A DNA stretch of 64,000 nucleotides from the NCBI GenBank assembly GCA_000697475.1, contig JNEU01000838.1, forward strand, positions 1-64,000. Reading direction: 5' to 3'. Shown here in pieces: positions 10,999-22,559 of the stretch (position 1 is the stretch's first letter; every line of letters begins with the position of its first letter). Origin of the DNA: Lichtheimia corymbifera B2541. Lineage: Eukaryota > Mucoromycota > Mucoromycetes > Mucorales > Lichtheimiaceae. The notes beneath the pieces were generated by a model. It was given only the letters and a program-made list of their open reading frames with translations. It ran no database searches and was not told where the DNA came from. Both the position numbers and the translations under genes were made by a program.

Positions 10999-12739
10999 TT
11001 ATTTCTTTTGTTGGGAGCAAAAGCCATTGATGGGCAAGCATGATATATACTGGCAATAGGTGCAAAACTAACATGGAATCCATTAGTCCACAATAAAAAG
11101 GATATCGTAGCATTTAATAGTAAATACCTCATCAGGACCATTCTCGCCGTAAAAATTATTGAGAAGAACTCCCAACAAGATAAACATAATTATTAAGGTG
11201 ACACCACGAGCAGCCCAAAGCATTAAAAAGGACCGTTTGCTGGTCAATGGTTCTGCAGGCACAGTGGATAACCCCATTGCAAGGCCCGCCAAAAAACCTC
11301 CCATGTTTGAAAAGCTATCCACTCTAGTAGACATAAGTCAGTCTCACGTAGGTTTGATGGTTATGATCATTACTAACCCTGGAAGCAAATCAAGGACCAC
11401 AAATCCGAGAGCTACATGATGAGATGAGTATCCCGGTTTACTTTTTGTTAATACCCACACCACCACCACCTACTTGTATATCCTATTAACTTGATGAAAT
11501 GTCGGAGCGGTTGGTGTACCAGCTTCCACCGAAAAGCAAGATCGATATACAAGCTACCTAAAAGACCAAATAATGCTGGACTACATCCAGAGGAAGCTAT
11601 TATGTATGATGGATTAATGGCTTTATACTTTAGTGTCATTCACACAAACACGTACGTGTAGTAGGAGGAGCAAAGTTAGCCCCAAATACATTGCCAAAGA
11701 TGCCTGTGGAAAAGTACAAGGCTGTTGTTGTACCAAGCATTAGAATGGGTTTTAAGAAGGGATGGCCTCTCTCTCTCTTTTTCCTTACCTATAAACCTCC
11801 AAGAGCCCATCAATCGCTCAAGCTTTATCCCCATCCACATGAGCACAGCCAAATTGACAGCACAATGGAGGAGACCGCTGTGCACAAACAAGGGTGTAAG
11901 GAACCGAAAGGCTTGATCAGGCGTCCGTGGATTGGAAAATCCTCCAAATCCGCATATATCTTGAAGGCTGCATGTGGAGGGTGTGGTCACAAGGGATGTT
12001 GTTTCATTGGGTGGCAAAGCAGGATCAAACAATGAAACCGGCATTGTTTCCATCGCTGCCGCTGTGGTGGCATTGATGCAAATATAACGACGTGTGGGTG
12101 GCATATGGGTTGAATTCAACATGCATGGTGGATAACGTGCCCCCGATTGTACAAGCACCTACATCTCTCTCACTCAAATCAGCATCATCCAAAAAAAAAA
12201 AGCGCTGACACCTTTCCCCTTGGTTACCTGTATGGAAGGCCCAAACATGACATTGAAAGGATCCAATTCCAAAAATTCACCTACAATGATGATGATGATT
12301 AACACAGGTGGTAGTAGTGGATAGTGGTGGGTGACTCACCTGCAGTTTCTTTACTCCAAAGCAATTCTCCAGAAATGGCAACCAGTACCATAATTAGCAG
12401 GATCCAGATGCATACCGCTGGTGATTTTTGTTGTCCCAGGGGTGCTAAACCAGACAAGAGGACGTTGGCCCAAGTTCCATTATTATCATCATGGCTGCCG
12501 CCGCCGCCGTTGCCGTCAGCAGGGTGGTCATTGTAGTGATGCGCCATTAGAAAATGGACATGACGACGTGAAGGGATATCTTCTTTGGTAATATCTTTGT
12601 TTCCAGCTGTGGTATCAATGATGACTGAAATCTCATCATTGTCATTAAAGCCGTGTTTTGTTGTAGTTGATGGATGGTGCTCGTATTTTGTTTGTTGATG
12701 ATGCTTTTGTTCAATTGCTTCTTCTTCAGCTCGATCCAT
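10999..12739 (-). CDS. Rhomboid-family membrane protein with catalytic His replaced by Asn, 436 aa
   Basis: Eight exons: 12340-12739, 12228-12280, 11789-12158, 11656-11721, 11474-11596, 11378-11411, 11128-11323 and 10999-11067. A cytosolic N-terminus leads to a first TM segment (VCIWILLIMVLVAI). The loop motif VLVQSGARYPPCM, the TM2 motif HSGLLHCAVN (about residues 244-253) and the TM4 serine motif SSGCSPALFG (Ser about 302) are all present. The TM6 motif reads VDSFSNMGGFLAG, where active rhomboids have His in place of that Asn (about 355). The cysteine-rich tail CTYCQYISCLPINGFC matches other fungal members. Rhomboids cleave membrane proteins inside the bilayer; loss of His suggests an inactive or altered protein. 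Splices are consistent and the family call is firm. Confidence 0.85.
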
Positions 12740-13553
12740 GGAGGAAGTGATGATGTAGAAGAACCTGGGTAGTAGTAGTAGTAGTGGTAACGAAAATGGG
12801 AATAAGAAATGAAACGACGTACGCTGGATTACCAGGGAACTCCAAAAAAATCATTTTTGTAATGCATGAAAAGCCCTCATTACCATGCACCCAGGTAGCT
12901 CATCAACCGTATCTCCGGGGAATGGTAGTATGCCAAGATGATGGATGTTAAAATGGGAATCAATAACGCATAAACCCAATCAACACTTTACATTATGCCA
13001 CGAGCATGCACGTTACGTAAATGTAATCACCCATCCTCAACCAGGTATTATAAAAAAGCATCTTTATTGCAGTGCGACATTTTTGATGAATCATCCCCCA
13101 GCATCCTACCAAAGTAGCCATAGATCACTCCTTTAGCGAAAAAAATAACGTATCTTTGCCAGCAGACACACGCAAATGTCAAAATGGATTTGACAAGGAT
13201 GCATGATTAGAGTTACACCTTATGCATCAGCGGGAAATTATCGGCATATCCCGTTTGAAAAGCAACGGGTACCCTGCATTACAAAGTAGAGCTCTCGCTT
13301 TTAGGTTATCATCACCCCATTCTTAACAAAGAGAGAAACATTATCGCATGTACGAAATGGATTTAGGCTATCATCATTTGCAACAAGAATCAGAACATGA
13401 TTTTAAACAACAGCGAAAGAACAAAAAGCAGATGTAATCAAAATTCTGGACACAACATTTTACAAGGCAATTAGAAGGAATAATATATAGTACAAATAAA
13501 AGGTGGAGTGTGTGTGTGTGTGTGTATGTGTGTGTATTTCATTGATGTCAATC
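12740..13553. other. Intergenic region with a (GT)n microsatellite
   Basis: It carries the upstream region of the rhomboid gene and the 3' flank of the transcription-factor gene. A GT-repeat runs at about 13508-13537, just 3' of the transcription-factor stop codon. No gene is seen. Confidence 0.45.
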
Positions 13554-16520
13554 CTATTGCTCGAAATCCCATACAGATGGCTCTTGTTGTTGTTGTGGAT
13601 GATATAGATCGTGTTGCGATGTGAGAGGTTGAGACGTACTTTGAGACGTATACAAATGATGTTGTTGATGATGCTGATGTCGAGAATGAGTGGATGGAGG
13701 ATGATGGTCGTTGGGTTGTCGTAAATGGATCATCCCTGTTGCTGTGGGATCATGGCTCATGTTGGTAGCAGATATGATATCAGAAGACGTTGTGGTTGCA
13801 AGGTGATGCTGATGATGTTGTTGATGTTGTTGATGTTGTTGATGGTCTAGCATGAATGGTGGTTGACGATGATGATGGATTGTACTGGTACGTGGTACTG
13901 GTGAAGACGAAGGTGATGATCTAGAAATGATGGTTGGTGCTGTTGGGTTCCAGTCCTGCTGGTTCATGGAAAGCACAACGTATCCGCTATCATCTCCACT
14001 GTAAGGTTCCATCAAGTTGGTGCTGCTGGATGCGGTTGTTGTTGATGTAGGCGGTGGTTGACTGATTGCTTTTGTTGGTATGCTGGATGGTGGTTTATGC
14101 ATATACATACTCCCAAGTGTATGAAGATCATCCGATGATGACATTAAGCCTGACATTGTCAAAGGTGGAGGTGGTGGAGGTGGATGAGACATTGCCACTG
14201 CTGCTGCTGCTGCTGCTGCTGAACATGAACCATCATCGGGTGCTGCAAGAACAGGTGGTAAAGGAGGAGGAGGATGTTCTGAAGACATGGCTGATGTAAG
14301 GATTTCATGTGGCACCTCGTAGCCTTCTACACTGCTTCCAAGATGTTGTAAGAACTTTGCACTGTTGGGAATGGTTGCGTACTTTCGCAGGCGATGAATA
14401 GCAAGAATAGAGCGATCAAACATAGCCCATGCATGACGTGCAATCTCCATATCGCTGTTGTATAAATGCCTCACGTGGACCTTGGTTGCTGAAAGGAGCA
14501 TATGAATCAGGACGTCAAACTTGATGACTGAAGCTGGACGATCACACATGCAATGCACAAGCTGAGTGATACACGTTGCTAGGATACGTCGTTGTAATTG
14601 ATTGTATGAATTATCGGGAGACCGAAAATAGGAATCAAGAAGACCATGAAGCACTTGCAGGTGTAGATGAGCAACAAGGGGTCTTGGTGCTGGTAGTTGC
14701 AGTACTTGCTCAGGCGATGTTGCTGATATGGGTGTCCATTGTAACCCAGGCGGTAACCCACGAAGGATATCCCAATAATGGTTCTGGAAATATTCCACCT
14801 TCTCCTTTTCTGGATGCTTGTTGCTGTTGCTCGCTTCTGAAGACGCACCACGATTGAACGTTGACATGGGTCGATGCGTTGCTACAATGGTCATGGCTTC
14901 CTCTCCTTTACGTGCGTACTTGATCTTTTCTACAAGTCCTTGAACAATGAGCTGCTCCTCTTCGTCGTCTTCTGGCAATGGCCCTGGTAGATCGGTCTGT
15001 GTCATTGTTGTCGATAGCATCCACGGTCGTTCCCATCCTGTGCTGTGTAATTTGTCGAGACAATAGCAAGACCAATACACCCGTTTACGCAGCTCGATCT
15101 CAATGGGTGACAAGTCTCTGGCAACATTATTTTGATTATGCAGACCCAATTCAAGGCACATCCGATAGGCCATTCCGCTGTACATCCATGATCGACAATA
15201 TGGGCTTCCACTACGCTGTGTTGATGATGGCCGTGATTCGTACAAGCTCATGTAGCATAGTGCAACCACTGTACTGACACGAGGAACATCCATGAAATCA
15301 TCCAACAATCGTTTCGCTCGATGGAAAAACACCTCTGACTTTGGCAATTCGTCGTCGCTAGTGATATATCGGCTTGTTTGCGCATAGATAGCATTGAGTA
15401 AGAGTGGTGTAATAAATGGACCTTTGCACTTGAGTTGATCAAAAAAGTAACGCTTGGGAATAATTGGCATCGTCTCGTAATTTTCACTAAAATGGTATTC
15501 AAGCATTTCCATTTGTACTTTGCGGGAAGGCATCTCGATCGATCCTGCATATCGTCCTGGCAACGGTGGCTCCGCAATCCATTTGATAAAGCTACCAAAA
15601 GGTTCAGCATCAGCAAATGCCTTGCCTGTGTGCGTCTCGTATAAGCTGACTTTACGCAACCCCTCGCCAAGTGATGCAAGTGTATTGCTGGTGCGTGATT
15701 CAAGTGGTGGGCCACGTCGTTTGTTTCGAATGTAATTGCTATCCTTGGTATCAGCAAATAAAAAGCATGACTCGTGTGCATCTTCATTGTTGCTATGTTG
15801 ATCGGTGGCGCCAGCACCAGCACCAGTAGAAGCACCAGCACCAGCAGCAGATAAACTGCCTTCTTGTGACCGTGATGCTACATCTTCACCGGCTTCCTGA
15901 TCTGGATCAAACGATCCATCTTTGTAAAACGTGCATGGTCGACCCCGTGCTAAATAAAAAACATTTACATTTATCAGATCCAAAAAAAAACACGTGTCAA
16001 AGATTACAAAGTGTTACCTTTACACTGTGTTAGAGATATTCCCATAGGTGCAAAGAACAAGTATATACGCATGGAAAAGCATGGTTGATCAGACAACACA
16101 AATGCAAACGGTGTCGGTATCTAGATCTACCTGCATACAAGGCCGTAATCCGTCACACTAAAAATCGACAAGCTTATTTTAGCATCCCATCTAATACCCA
16201 TCAACGTCAACGTCTCTCTCTCTCTCTCTCTCTCTAGCTCGCTTCTTGTCGCATTTAGGTACCAGCTCTTTTTATATGATGCATGTTGAAATGAAATCAA
16301 TCGAGTGGGGATAAGCGACAGAAAAAAAAAAAGAAAGGTTGATGATGACGTTTTTTTTAAGCTTTACCTTGATCTTCTTGGCACGACAAGTATAGCATGC
16401 TCTTCCCACTTTGAGACGCTTACTATGTCTTGTATCTTGGGACCCCATTTCAGTTGACCGCTTCTCGTTGGTAGAGTTATTAGATGATGATGATGGTGAT
16501 GACGAGGCTGGTAAAAGCAT
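13554..16520 (-). CDS. Zn2Cys6 fungal-specific transcription factor, 860 aa, with zinc cluster split by a 7-nt exon
   Basis: Exons are 16368-16520, 16131-16157 (27 nt), 16018-16024 (7 nt) and 13554-15949. Joined, they give a complete zinc cluster, CX2CX6CX5CX2CX6C: CYTCRAKKIK, then CDGLRPCMQ, then CK, then ARGRPC. This binds two zinc ions and CGG-type DNA half-sites. The large exon holds a fungal-specific transcription-factor domain (about residues 165-400) with the RMCLELGLH and RKRVYWSCYCLDKLHS blocks. The C-terminal 250 residues are low complexity, with poly-Ala, poly-Pro and His/Gln runs, typical of activation regions. I chose ATG 16520, because the frame further upstream has no ATG before it. 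Target genes are unknown. Confidence 0.88.
16212..16236. repeat. (CT)n microsatellite inside an intron of the Zn2Cys6 gene
   Basis: An uninterrupted CT run lies in the first intron (16158-16367) of the transcription-factor gene. The intron is ~210 nt, longer than most in this window. Confidence 0.8.
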
Positions 16521-19520
16521 CAACACGAAAAATAGGCTGTGCAAGCAACAGGACTATAGGTATATGCAAAAAGAGAGCAGGAATAACAGATAAACCGCTC
16601 ACACATATACGCACTGGGAACGAGAATGGGAGTGAGAGGAAGAGGTGTATTCGTACAAGTCGTTAAAAGTACAAAGAAGTGGAAAAAAGAATGAGAGGAA
16701 AGTGAAAGCTATGCCGCTTTTTTCAGTAGAAACTTCTCAATTAGGGAAGAGAGAGAGAGAGTGAGAGAGAGTTGACATTTATCAGAGCGGGGGGATGAGC
16801 GGTGGCTACGAAATTGATATAACAGCATCATTGGTTTATGCCATCAACTGATGGGAACTCGGGACCACGTTGTTTCGATAGTGCCAGTTGTTGATGGTCC
16901 GTGACCAGAAGCGTTCCTTCATGATGTCTTTTCTAGCGACCTCCATTGGATCATAGAATTGTCCGCGTCAAAACTCCTCCACCCCTATTTACCGTCGTGA
17001 TTAATAATGGACAATCTTTTCATCATCAGCGACATGGCAAACCACCTTATTTTACATACAAGCCGTGCTCTTTGACGGATAATCAAAAAATCCTATTTTT
17101 GATGCATTGACCCTTGTCATTGCCATGTAATCTTTTTTGTGTTGGGTATGCATAATACAAACGAGAAAAAAACATACGTCTTTGTCTCATTGATGATATA
17201 TAAAAGGATGGTGGGGGGTGGGATGTGCGATCGAATGGGAGTTGCAATGATGATGATGGAGAATCCCAGCGGTGACACAAAGTTCAAATTTCGGGAGGTG
17301 ACACTCAAGATTGACTCATGTTCCTTACCTAAACACTGGTGATGAGAGGAGTTGCTGTGAAACTAGCTAAACTATATCAAGCAATATATCTCTGTTCTAA
17401 TGGATGATGATGATGCCATGATACCAACAATAGCAGGGGATTGTACATGGAGGTATCGATAACAACAACAAGCGCTTTCCATTTTGCCAAGAGATGAAGC
17501 CACACGTACACACAAATAAAAAAATAGGCATATGGGAATGAAATGCATCTGAGCTGCACTGTCAAATCTCGCAGCTTCTCCTTTTTGGTTCGACATGTAC
17601 CACGCGGGAAGTTTTCATAAGTTCTGCTTGTTTTTAGGCAATTCTTCCACAATGCCAGTGTGTGTGTGTGTCCCGCCCGCATCGTCCTATAACCGGGTAG
17701 ATGCTCTCTATCTTGATTTCCCACAGTATTCTAATACAGACGTAACGAAAGAAAAGCACATGAAAATGTAGTTGTTCATGTTCCACACTCTACCTTTTTT
17801 TCTTTGTTGCTATCTGAGCAGCAGGAGAGCGTGCTCTTAATATTAACACTCGATAGTTTGATTGTTGTTTGATATCCCATTGTGTCGGACTGTGCTACCA
17901 TTTACCAGCAAGCGGCGACCTCTGAATGCGAACGTATATGCAGACTACTATTAAAAGCGATGAATGGCACCTGCTTGTGTCACGGGGACCATTCTCTGCA
18001 TATCATCATACTCCTATTTCACTGTTTCTTTGTTCTTTTCTGCGTTGGATGGTTCCTCATAATAAAAATAGGATGATGATGATCAACGGGTATGGCCAAT
18101 GGCCTGTATATCCATACTGTGGTACAAAATGACAGCAATTCAAGGAACAAGCTTGGGGCCTGTAAATATGGACCCAAAACAGTGGACAGGATCTAATTTG
18201 CCAGAAATAGCAAATACGATAGTGCAGCGTTATGTATAAATCTCTAGGGCAATGGCGGGAAAGCAGGTAGGGTCATTAGAATGAGGTCTCTTTATTGGTG
18301 GAATGAATGGCTTGGATATTGAATGTGCTGTATATCATATACACAAAGAAAGGGGCATGAACCAAGTGCGATGCATGAATTACTTGTCATCACCACACGT
18401 GTGATTACATAATACAATCCATGGTTGTTGTATAGAGGAGTGCATGGGATATGGTACGAGTAGATGCTGCTGTATTGTTATAGCAGATGTATTTATAGTG
18501 GGCTTTAGTGTGGGCGTATTGAAAAACAACGTTCGTAGGGGACGGTGGAGTAGCGGGATCCTGTTCTTTACCAATTTGCAGCTTTTGCCGCCCCCTCGTT
18601 ATCTTTGTTCTCCTCCATGGCACTTTATGGAACACTAATTCAAGTACATTGACCACTTGCATATGATTAAGCAACGTCAACCGGACACGATGAACCTTGT
18701 TTCACTTTGATCGCACGAACTTGTCACGATCACGTCTATGTATACTGGTGATTGGAAACCCAAGGAGCACACCACACGAAGAACTCTTATACGCACATGG
18801 CCCTCATCACCACCGATCGAAACAGCAGTTGCTAGTCACCACGCTATTATAACCAGCAGTTTCTGCAATGTCGAGTCTGATAGCAGTAGCCGATTTTTTT
18901 TTCGCTAGCAACTTGCATATGAGGACGCACCCACAACGACGAATCATTATACATGCTATCATTGGCCAAACGATTGTATGGGGAATGAAAGCATATCATC
19001 ATCATCAGCCTATATCGTTGGGGAGCAATGGCAACAGTAGTACAAAACGTATCAAGATTGCAACAGATCCGAAAATGCCGTGTGTGTGCTCGACATTGAC
19101 ATGCATGTCATACTTGACACATCCAGAGCAGGAGGAGCGGTGATATCCAATTGTGCAGAGTACCGTATTCAACAACAGCAACAACAACTCGTTGACGATT
19201 GGAGATGTTATCATACAAGGAAGCAGCAATTGAACAACCAGGACATGATGGGCATCATCGATGAGATGGGGATCAGATATCATCTAGAGTTAAAAGCACA
19301 TCTTGTTGTACGGACCGAGGAAGCTTCTGGAGACCATCGTGCACTGATACCTGGCGAGATTTATGCTGTCATGTGCTTGGCGTGTAACCAGCAACTACCC
19401 CAATTGCGGGGATTGATTTGTATCCAAGGATCACTTTTGGGGGAAAGACGACGACCCAGGTATTCCTTTCTTTTCTTTTTCTTGTTCACGCCCAATATAC
19501 CATTGATTCTTACCCAAACC
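16521..19520. other. Three-kilobase stretch without a supported gene
   Basis: This lies between the divergent transcription-factor and PHGDH-like genes. A GA-run at 16749-16771 and G-rich patches near 17206-17220 are visible. Reading frames are short and lack recognisable motifs. From about 19080 the frame of the PHGDH gene is open upstream of its chosen start, with a CAA/CAG-rich stretch near 19168-19190; I treat this as leader. A short unrecognised gene around 18.87-19.47 kb cannot be excluded. Confidence 0.35.
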
Positions 19521-21280
19521 ATGGTCAGCACAACATCCACTAGTATCCAAGACAACAACAACAACATCCCAACACAATCTGACCTATCACCAATACCTTC
19601 AAGGAGACGAGGATCATCATCATTGTCTTCAGCAGCACCAAAAGCTAAAGTGTTACGACCCTTCAATACTTCAGAAATCAAGGTGCTTCTTCTCGAGAAT
19701 ATCAGTCATGTGGCCACACAAGCTTTTGAAGAAGCAGGATACCAGGTATGTAAAAGCACTTCGTTTTGTCTATACATCCTTCATACTCATATGTCGACCT
19801 ACAAAGGTGGAAACGTGTCCTCGTGTATTAGACCCGAACGAGCTCAAGAACAAGATCCGAGATGTGCATATTATTGGTATCCGTTCCAAGACCAAGCTTC
19901 CAAAGGAAATACTCGACGAGGCACAAAACTTGTTGGTGATTGGATGTTTTTGTATTGACACGACGCAAGTGGATTTGGATGCAGCTGCATCCAAGGGCGT
20001 AAGTAACTTTTTGTTGTTGTTGTTGCATGCATGGATACTTATTCTTTTCTATAGATTGCTGTTTTCCACTCTCCTTTCAGCAATTCACGATCTGTGGCAG
20101 AATTAGTGATTGGTGAAATCATATCTCTTGCACGACAACTGGCCGACCGTAATCGAGAAATGCATGGTGGTGTATGGAACAAGGTGTCACGAGGATGCTT
20201 TGAGATCCGTGGAAAGATCCTTGGCATTGTTGGTTATGGCCATGTGGGAGCACAACTCTCTGTCTTGGCGGAATCGCTTGGTATGCAAGTCTTTTTCTAC
20301 GATGTGGTCCAAATTATGCCATTGGGCAGTGCACGCCAGGTGGATACGCTTGATGAATTACTGGGATTGGCTGATTTTGTATCGCTGCATGTACCTGAAT
20401 GCGATGAAACACGGCACATGATGAATGCAGATCGGTTCGCTGCCATGAAACCGGGTGCTTATCTGATCAACAATGCACGAGGTAGTGTGGTGGATATTCC
20501 TGCTCTGGTAAATGCTTTACGCTCAGGCCATCTTGCTGGTGCTGCCATTGATGTTTATCCCGCCATGCCTGTATCCAATGGTCCTTTTCAATTTGACGAG
20601 TATCCCGATCTTTACCAATGTCCCAATTTGATCCTAACGCCCTACATTGGCGGCTCTACCGAAGAAGCACAAAACAAGATTGGTCGTGAAGTGGCTGCTG
20701 CTCTCATCAAGTATGTCAATCAAGGCTCATCCATGGGTGCTGTTAATTTCCCAGAAGTGGCACTCCGCTCCATTGATGAACGTGATAATGGCACTGTACG
20801 CGTCTTGCATGTCCACCAGAACGTTCCTGGCGTTTTAAGGGTGCGTTGATATATATATCGGGCATGGATGGTGGGAAATTGGACAACGAGAGGTAGAGCT
20901 GTGGAAGGAAGGATGGGGAATCCTGTACATGTGCTGCAGCCGTAGTGGATATTAGTAAACTAGAAGAGGGTGAGGAAGGAGAAATGCGGGTGTTTGCTCG
21001 AGTATCATTTGGGAGAAAAAGGAGTGGTTTCATATATCAAAAGTATAAAAGTGACTGATAAATGTATTATATATTCCCATCACACACTATACATGGCTAT
21101 CTATAGGAAATCAATGAAATATTTGCACATCGTAACGTAGAGAAGCAATACTCGGATTCACACGGTAACATTGGATATGTCATGACCGACATTGCCCAAG
21201 TCTCTGAAGAACAGCTGTTGACCCTTCATAATATCATTGTGGCTACCCGTACCAATATTAGAACTCGAATTCTTTATTAA
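19521..21280 (+). CDS. D-3-phosphoglycerate dehydrogenase homologue with altered catalytic residues, 458 aa
   Basis: Four exons: 19521-19745, 19807-19998, 20055-20840 and 21107-21280. It aligns well by eye with yeast Ser3/Ser33-type enzymes, which oxidise 3-phosphoglycerate in the first step of serine synthesis. The Rossmann motif GIVGYGHVGAQLSVLAESLG is intact, as are NNARGSVVD with the catalytic Arg (281) and a C-terminal ACT-like domain from exon 4. Two catalytic positions differ. The Glu of the usual PxEP motif is Met 310 in YPAMPVSNG, and the His of TPHIGGST is Tyr 336 in TPYIGGSTEEAQ. The last intron is 266 nt, unusually long here. The ATG at 19521 gives a Ser/Thr-rich N-terminus like fungal relatives; the same frame is open further upstream. 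Activity is doubtful. Confidence 0.88.
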
Positions 21281-21475
21281 AGTAGTGCTCTATTTGTGAG
21301 ATGATCTAAAGGCCGTGCACCACATCGAGAGAGGGTGAGAGAGAGGGTGAGAGAGAGGGTGTGAGAGAAAAAGAGCCAATCATCGTGTCGGAAGCATTGG
21401 GGGAGAGCGAAATGCTAAAAATTAGGCAGCTCGCAGACCATAGTAAGCCCTCCCTTCTGTACATTTGACTGAAAG

Positions 21476-22174
21476 ATGAAGTACGTACGCCCGCACGAGA
21501 TATCGAATGGCAACACACAAAACGATACATGGATGGATGCATATGCGGATGGATGCATCGATTAAGAAAATGGATGATTGACAGAGACATACAATGAATA
21601 GGCTCGAGATTTGCTCCTTCTCAGGCTACAAGATCTACCCTGCCAAGGGTAAGGTGTTTGTTCGCAGCGACAGCAGGTAAATGATATAGAGAGAGAGAAA
21701 GACATGTATAAATACTCATTGGTATACATTTGCATTATAGAGTAAGCCTTTATTCCATTCGATATATATCTCTATAGCTTTTTGCAGCAGCCAATGACCG
21801 ACAATGTATTTTCTATTGTAGACTTTCCGCTTCATCAACGGTAAGACCGAGTCGTACTTTTTGCAGCGTTTGAGCCCCCGTAAGATCCGATGGACCCAAA
21901 TCTACCGTCGTGTCAACAAGAAGGGTATCTCTGTTGAGGTCCGTGCCAAGCGCACTCGCCGCACTGTCAAGCATGAGCGTGCCGTTGTTGGTGCCTCCTG
22001 GGAAGAAATCCGTGCTAAGCGTACTGAGAAGCCTGAAGCTCGTGCTGCTGCCCGTCAAGCTGCCAAGGACGCTAAGAAGTCTTCCAAGGTAATTACGAAA
22101 AAGTGTATAGGATGGGAAATGAAGTACTTATCATGGGATTATATATATAGCCTGCTCCTGCCAAGAAGGCTTAA
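21476..22174 (+). CDS. rpl24: 60S ribosomal protein eL24, 123 aa, with 5-nt first exon and 1-nt third exon
   Basis: Exons are 21476-21480 (ATGAA), 21602-21676, 21741 alone (A), 21822-22088 and 22151-22174. Joined, the start is MKLEICSFSGYKIYPAKGKV, matching eL24 starts (MKVE-CSFSG). The body carries FRFINGKTESYF, the KIRWTQIYRR motif and KRTRRTVKHERAVVGAS. eL24 sits in the large subunit and bridges it to the small one. Exon 2 ends with AG and exon 4 starts with ACT TTC. One extra base is needed to give the Arg codon AGA and keep the frame. The base at 21741 lies between a good acceptor (tgcattatag) and a good donor (gtaagc). Without it the protein is frameshifted. The family call is certain; the microexon is inferred. 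Confidence 0.9.
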
Positions 22175-22559
22175 GCTTTTCAACTTTTGTGGATGTTCAT
22201 TGTTCCAATAAAACCACATACAATTGGCGTCAAAAGAGTGTTTATATGCATTTGGAAAAAGTGATATGTGGTACAACAACGATTTTTCTTATGGACAAGT
22301 TTAATGGGCAATGATGAAAATAATAAGCTAAGACAGACCACCCGGATGATAAATGGCATAAAGCAAACAAGGTTTATGGCACGGTCGCATCCATTGCTGT
22401 TGATGTAGTCGCTTGTGTGAAGAGAGAATACTCGCCATTTCGAAAGCGAATGTATATGTATAAAAAGCTTGAAAGTCCATGTTCGCGATATCCCTTGATT
22501 CATGTCAATATCTCCCTGCTGTATGCCACTGGAGATAGAATCTGTGGTCTTGTACAGCA

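Noticed and set aside
11448..11639. Rhomboid exon 5 read without an intron (NPSYIIASSGC)
   Set aside because: The frame only connects to exon 4 when the intron with acceptor at CATAATAG is removed, giving APPTTPSSGCSPALF as in relatives.
14066..14299. Plus-strand frame rich in Leu within the transcription-factor gene
   Set aside because: Antisense shadow of CAG/CAA and CCA repeats in the real - strand exon.
19080..19520. In-frame 147-codon extension upstream of the PHGDH-like start
   Set aside because: The extension has no similarity to the family's N-termini and contains a CAA/CAG leader-like stretch; the ATG at 19521 gives the expected start.
21691..21721. Alternative 16-nt exon AGAGAG...CAT in the eL24 gene to repair the frame
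   Set aside because: It would insert RERERH-like residues into a region where eL24 proteins show no gap; the 1-nt exon fits without insertion.
21779..21821. Alternative 28-nt exon in the eL24 gene
   Set aside because: It would leave a following intron of only 16 nt, too short to splice.
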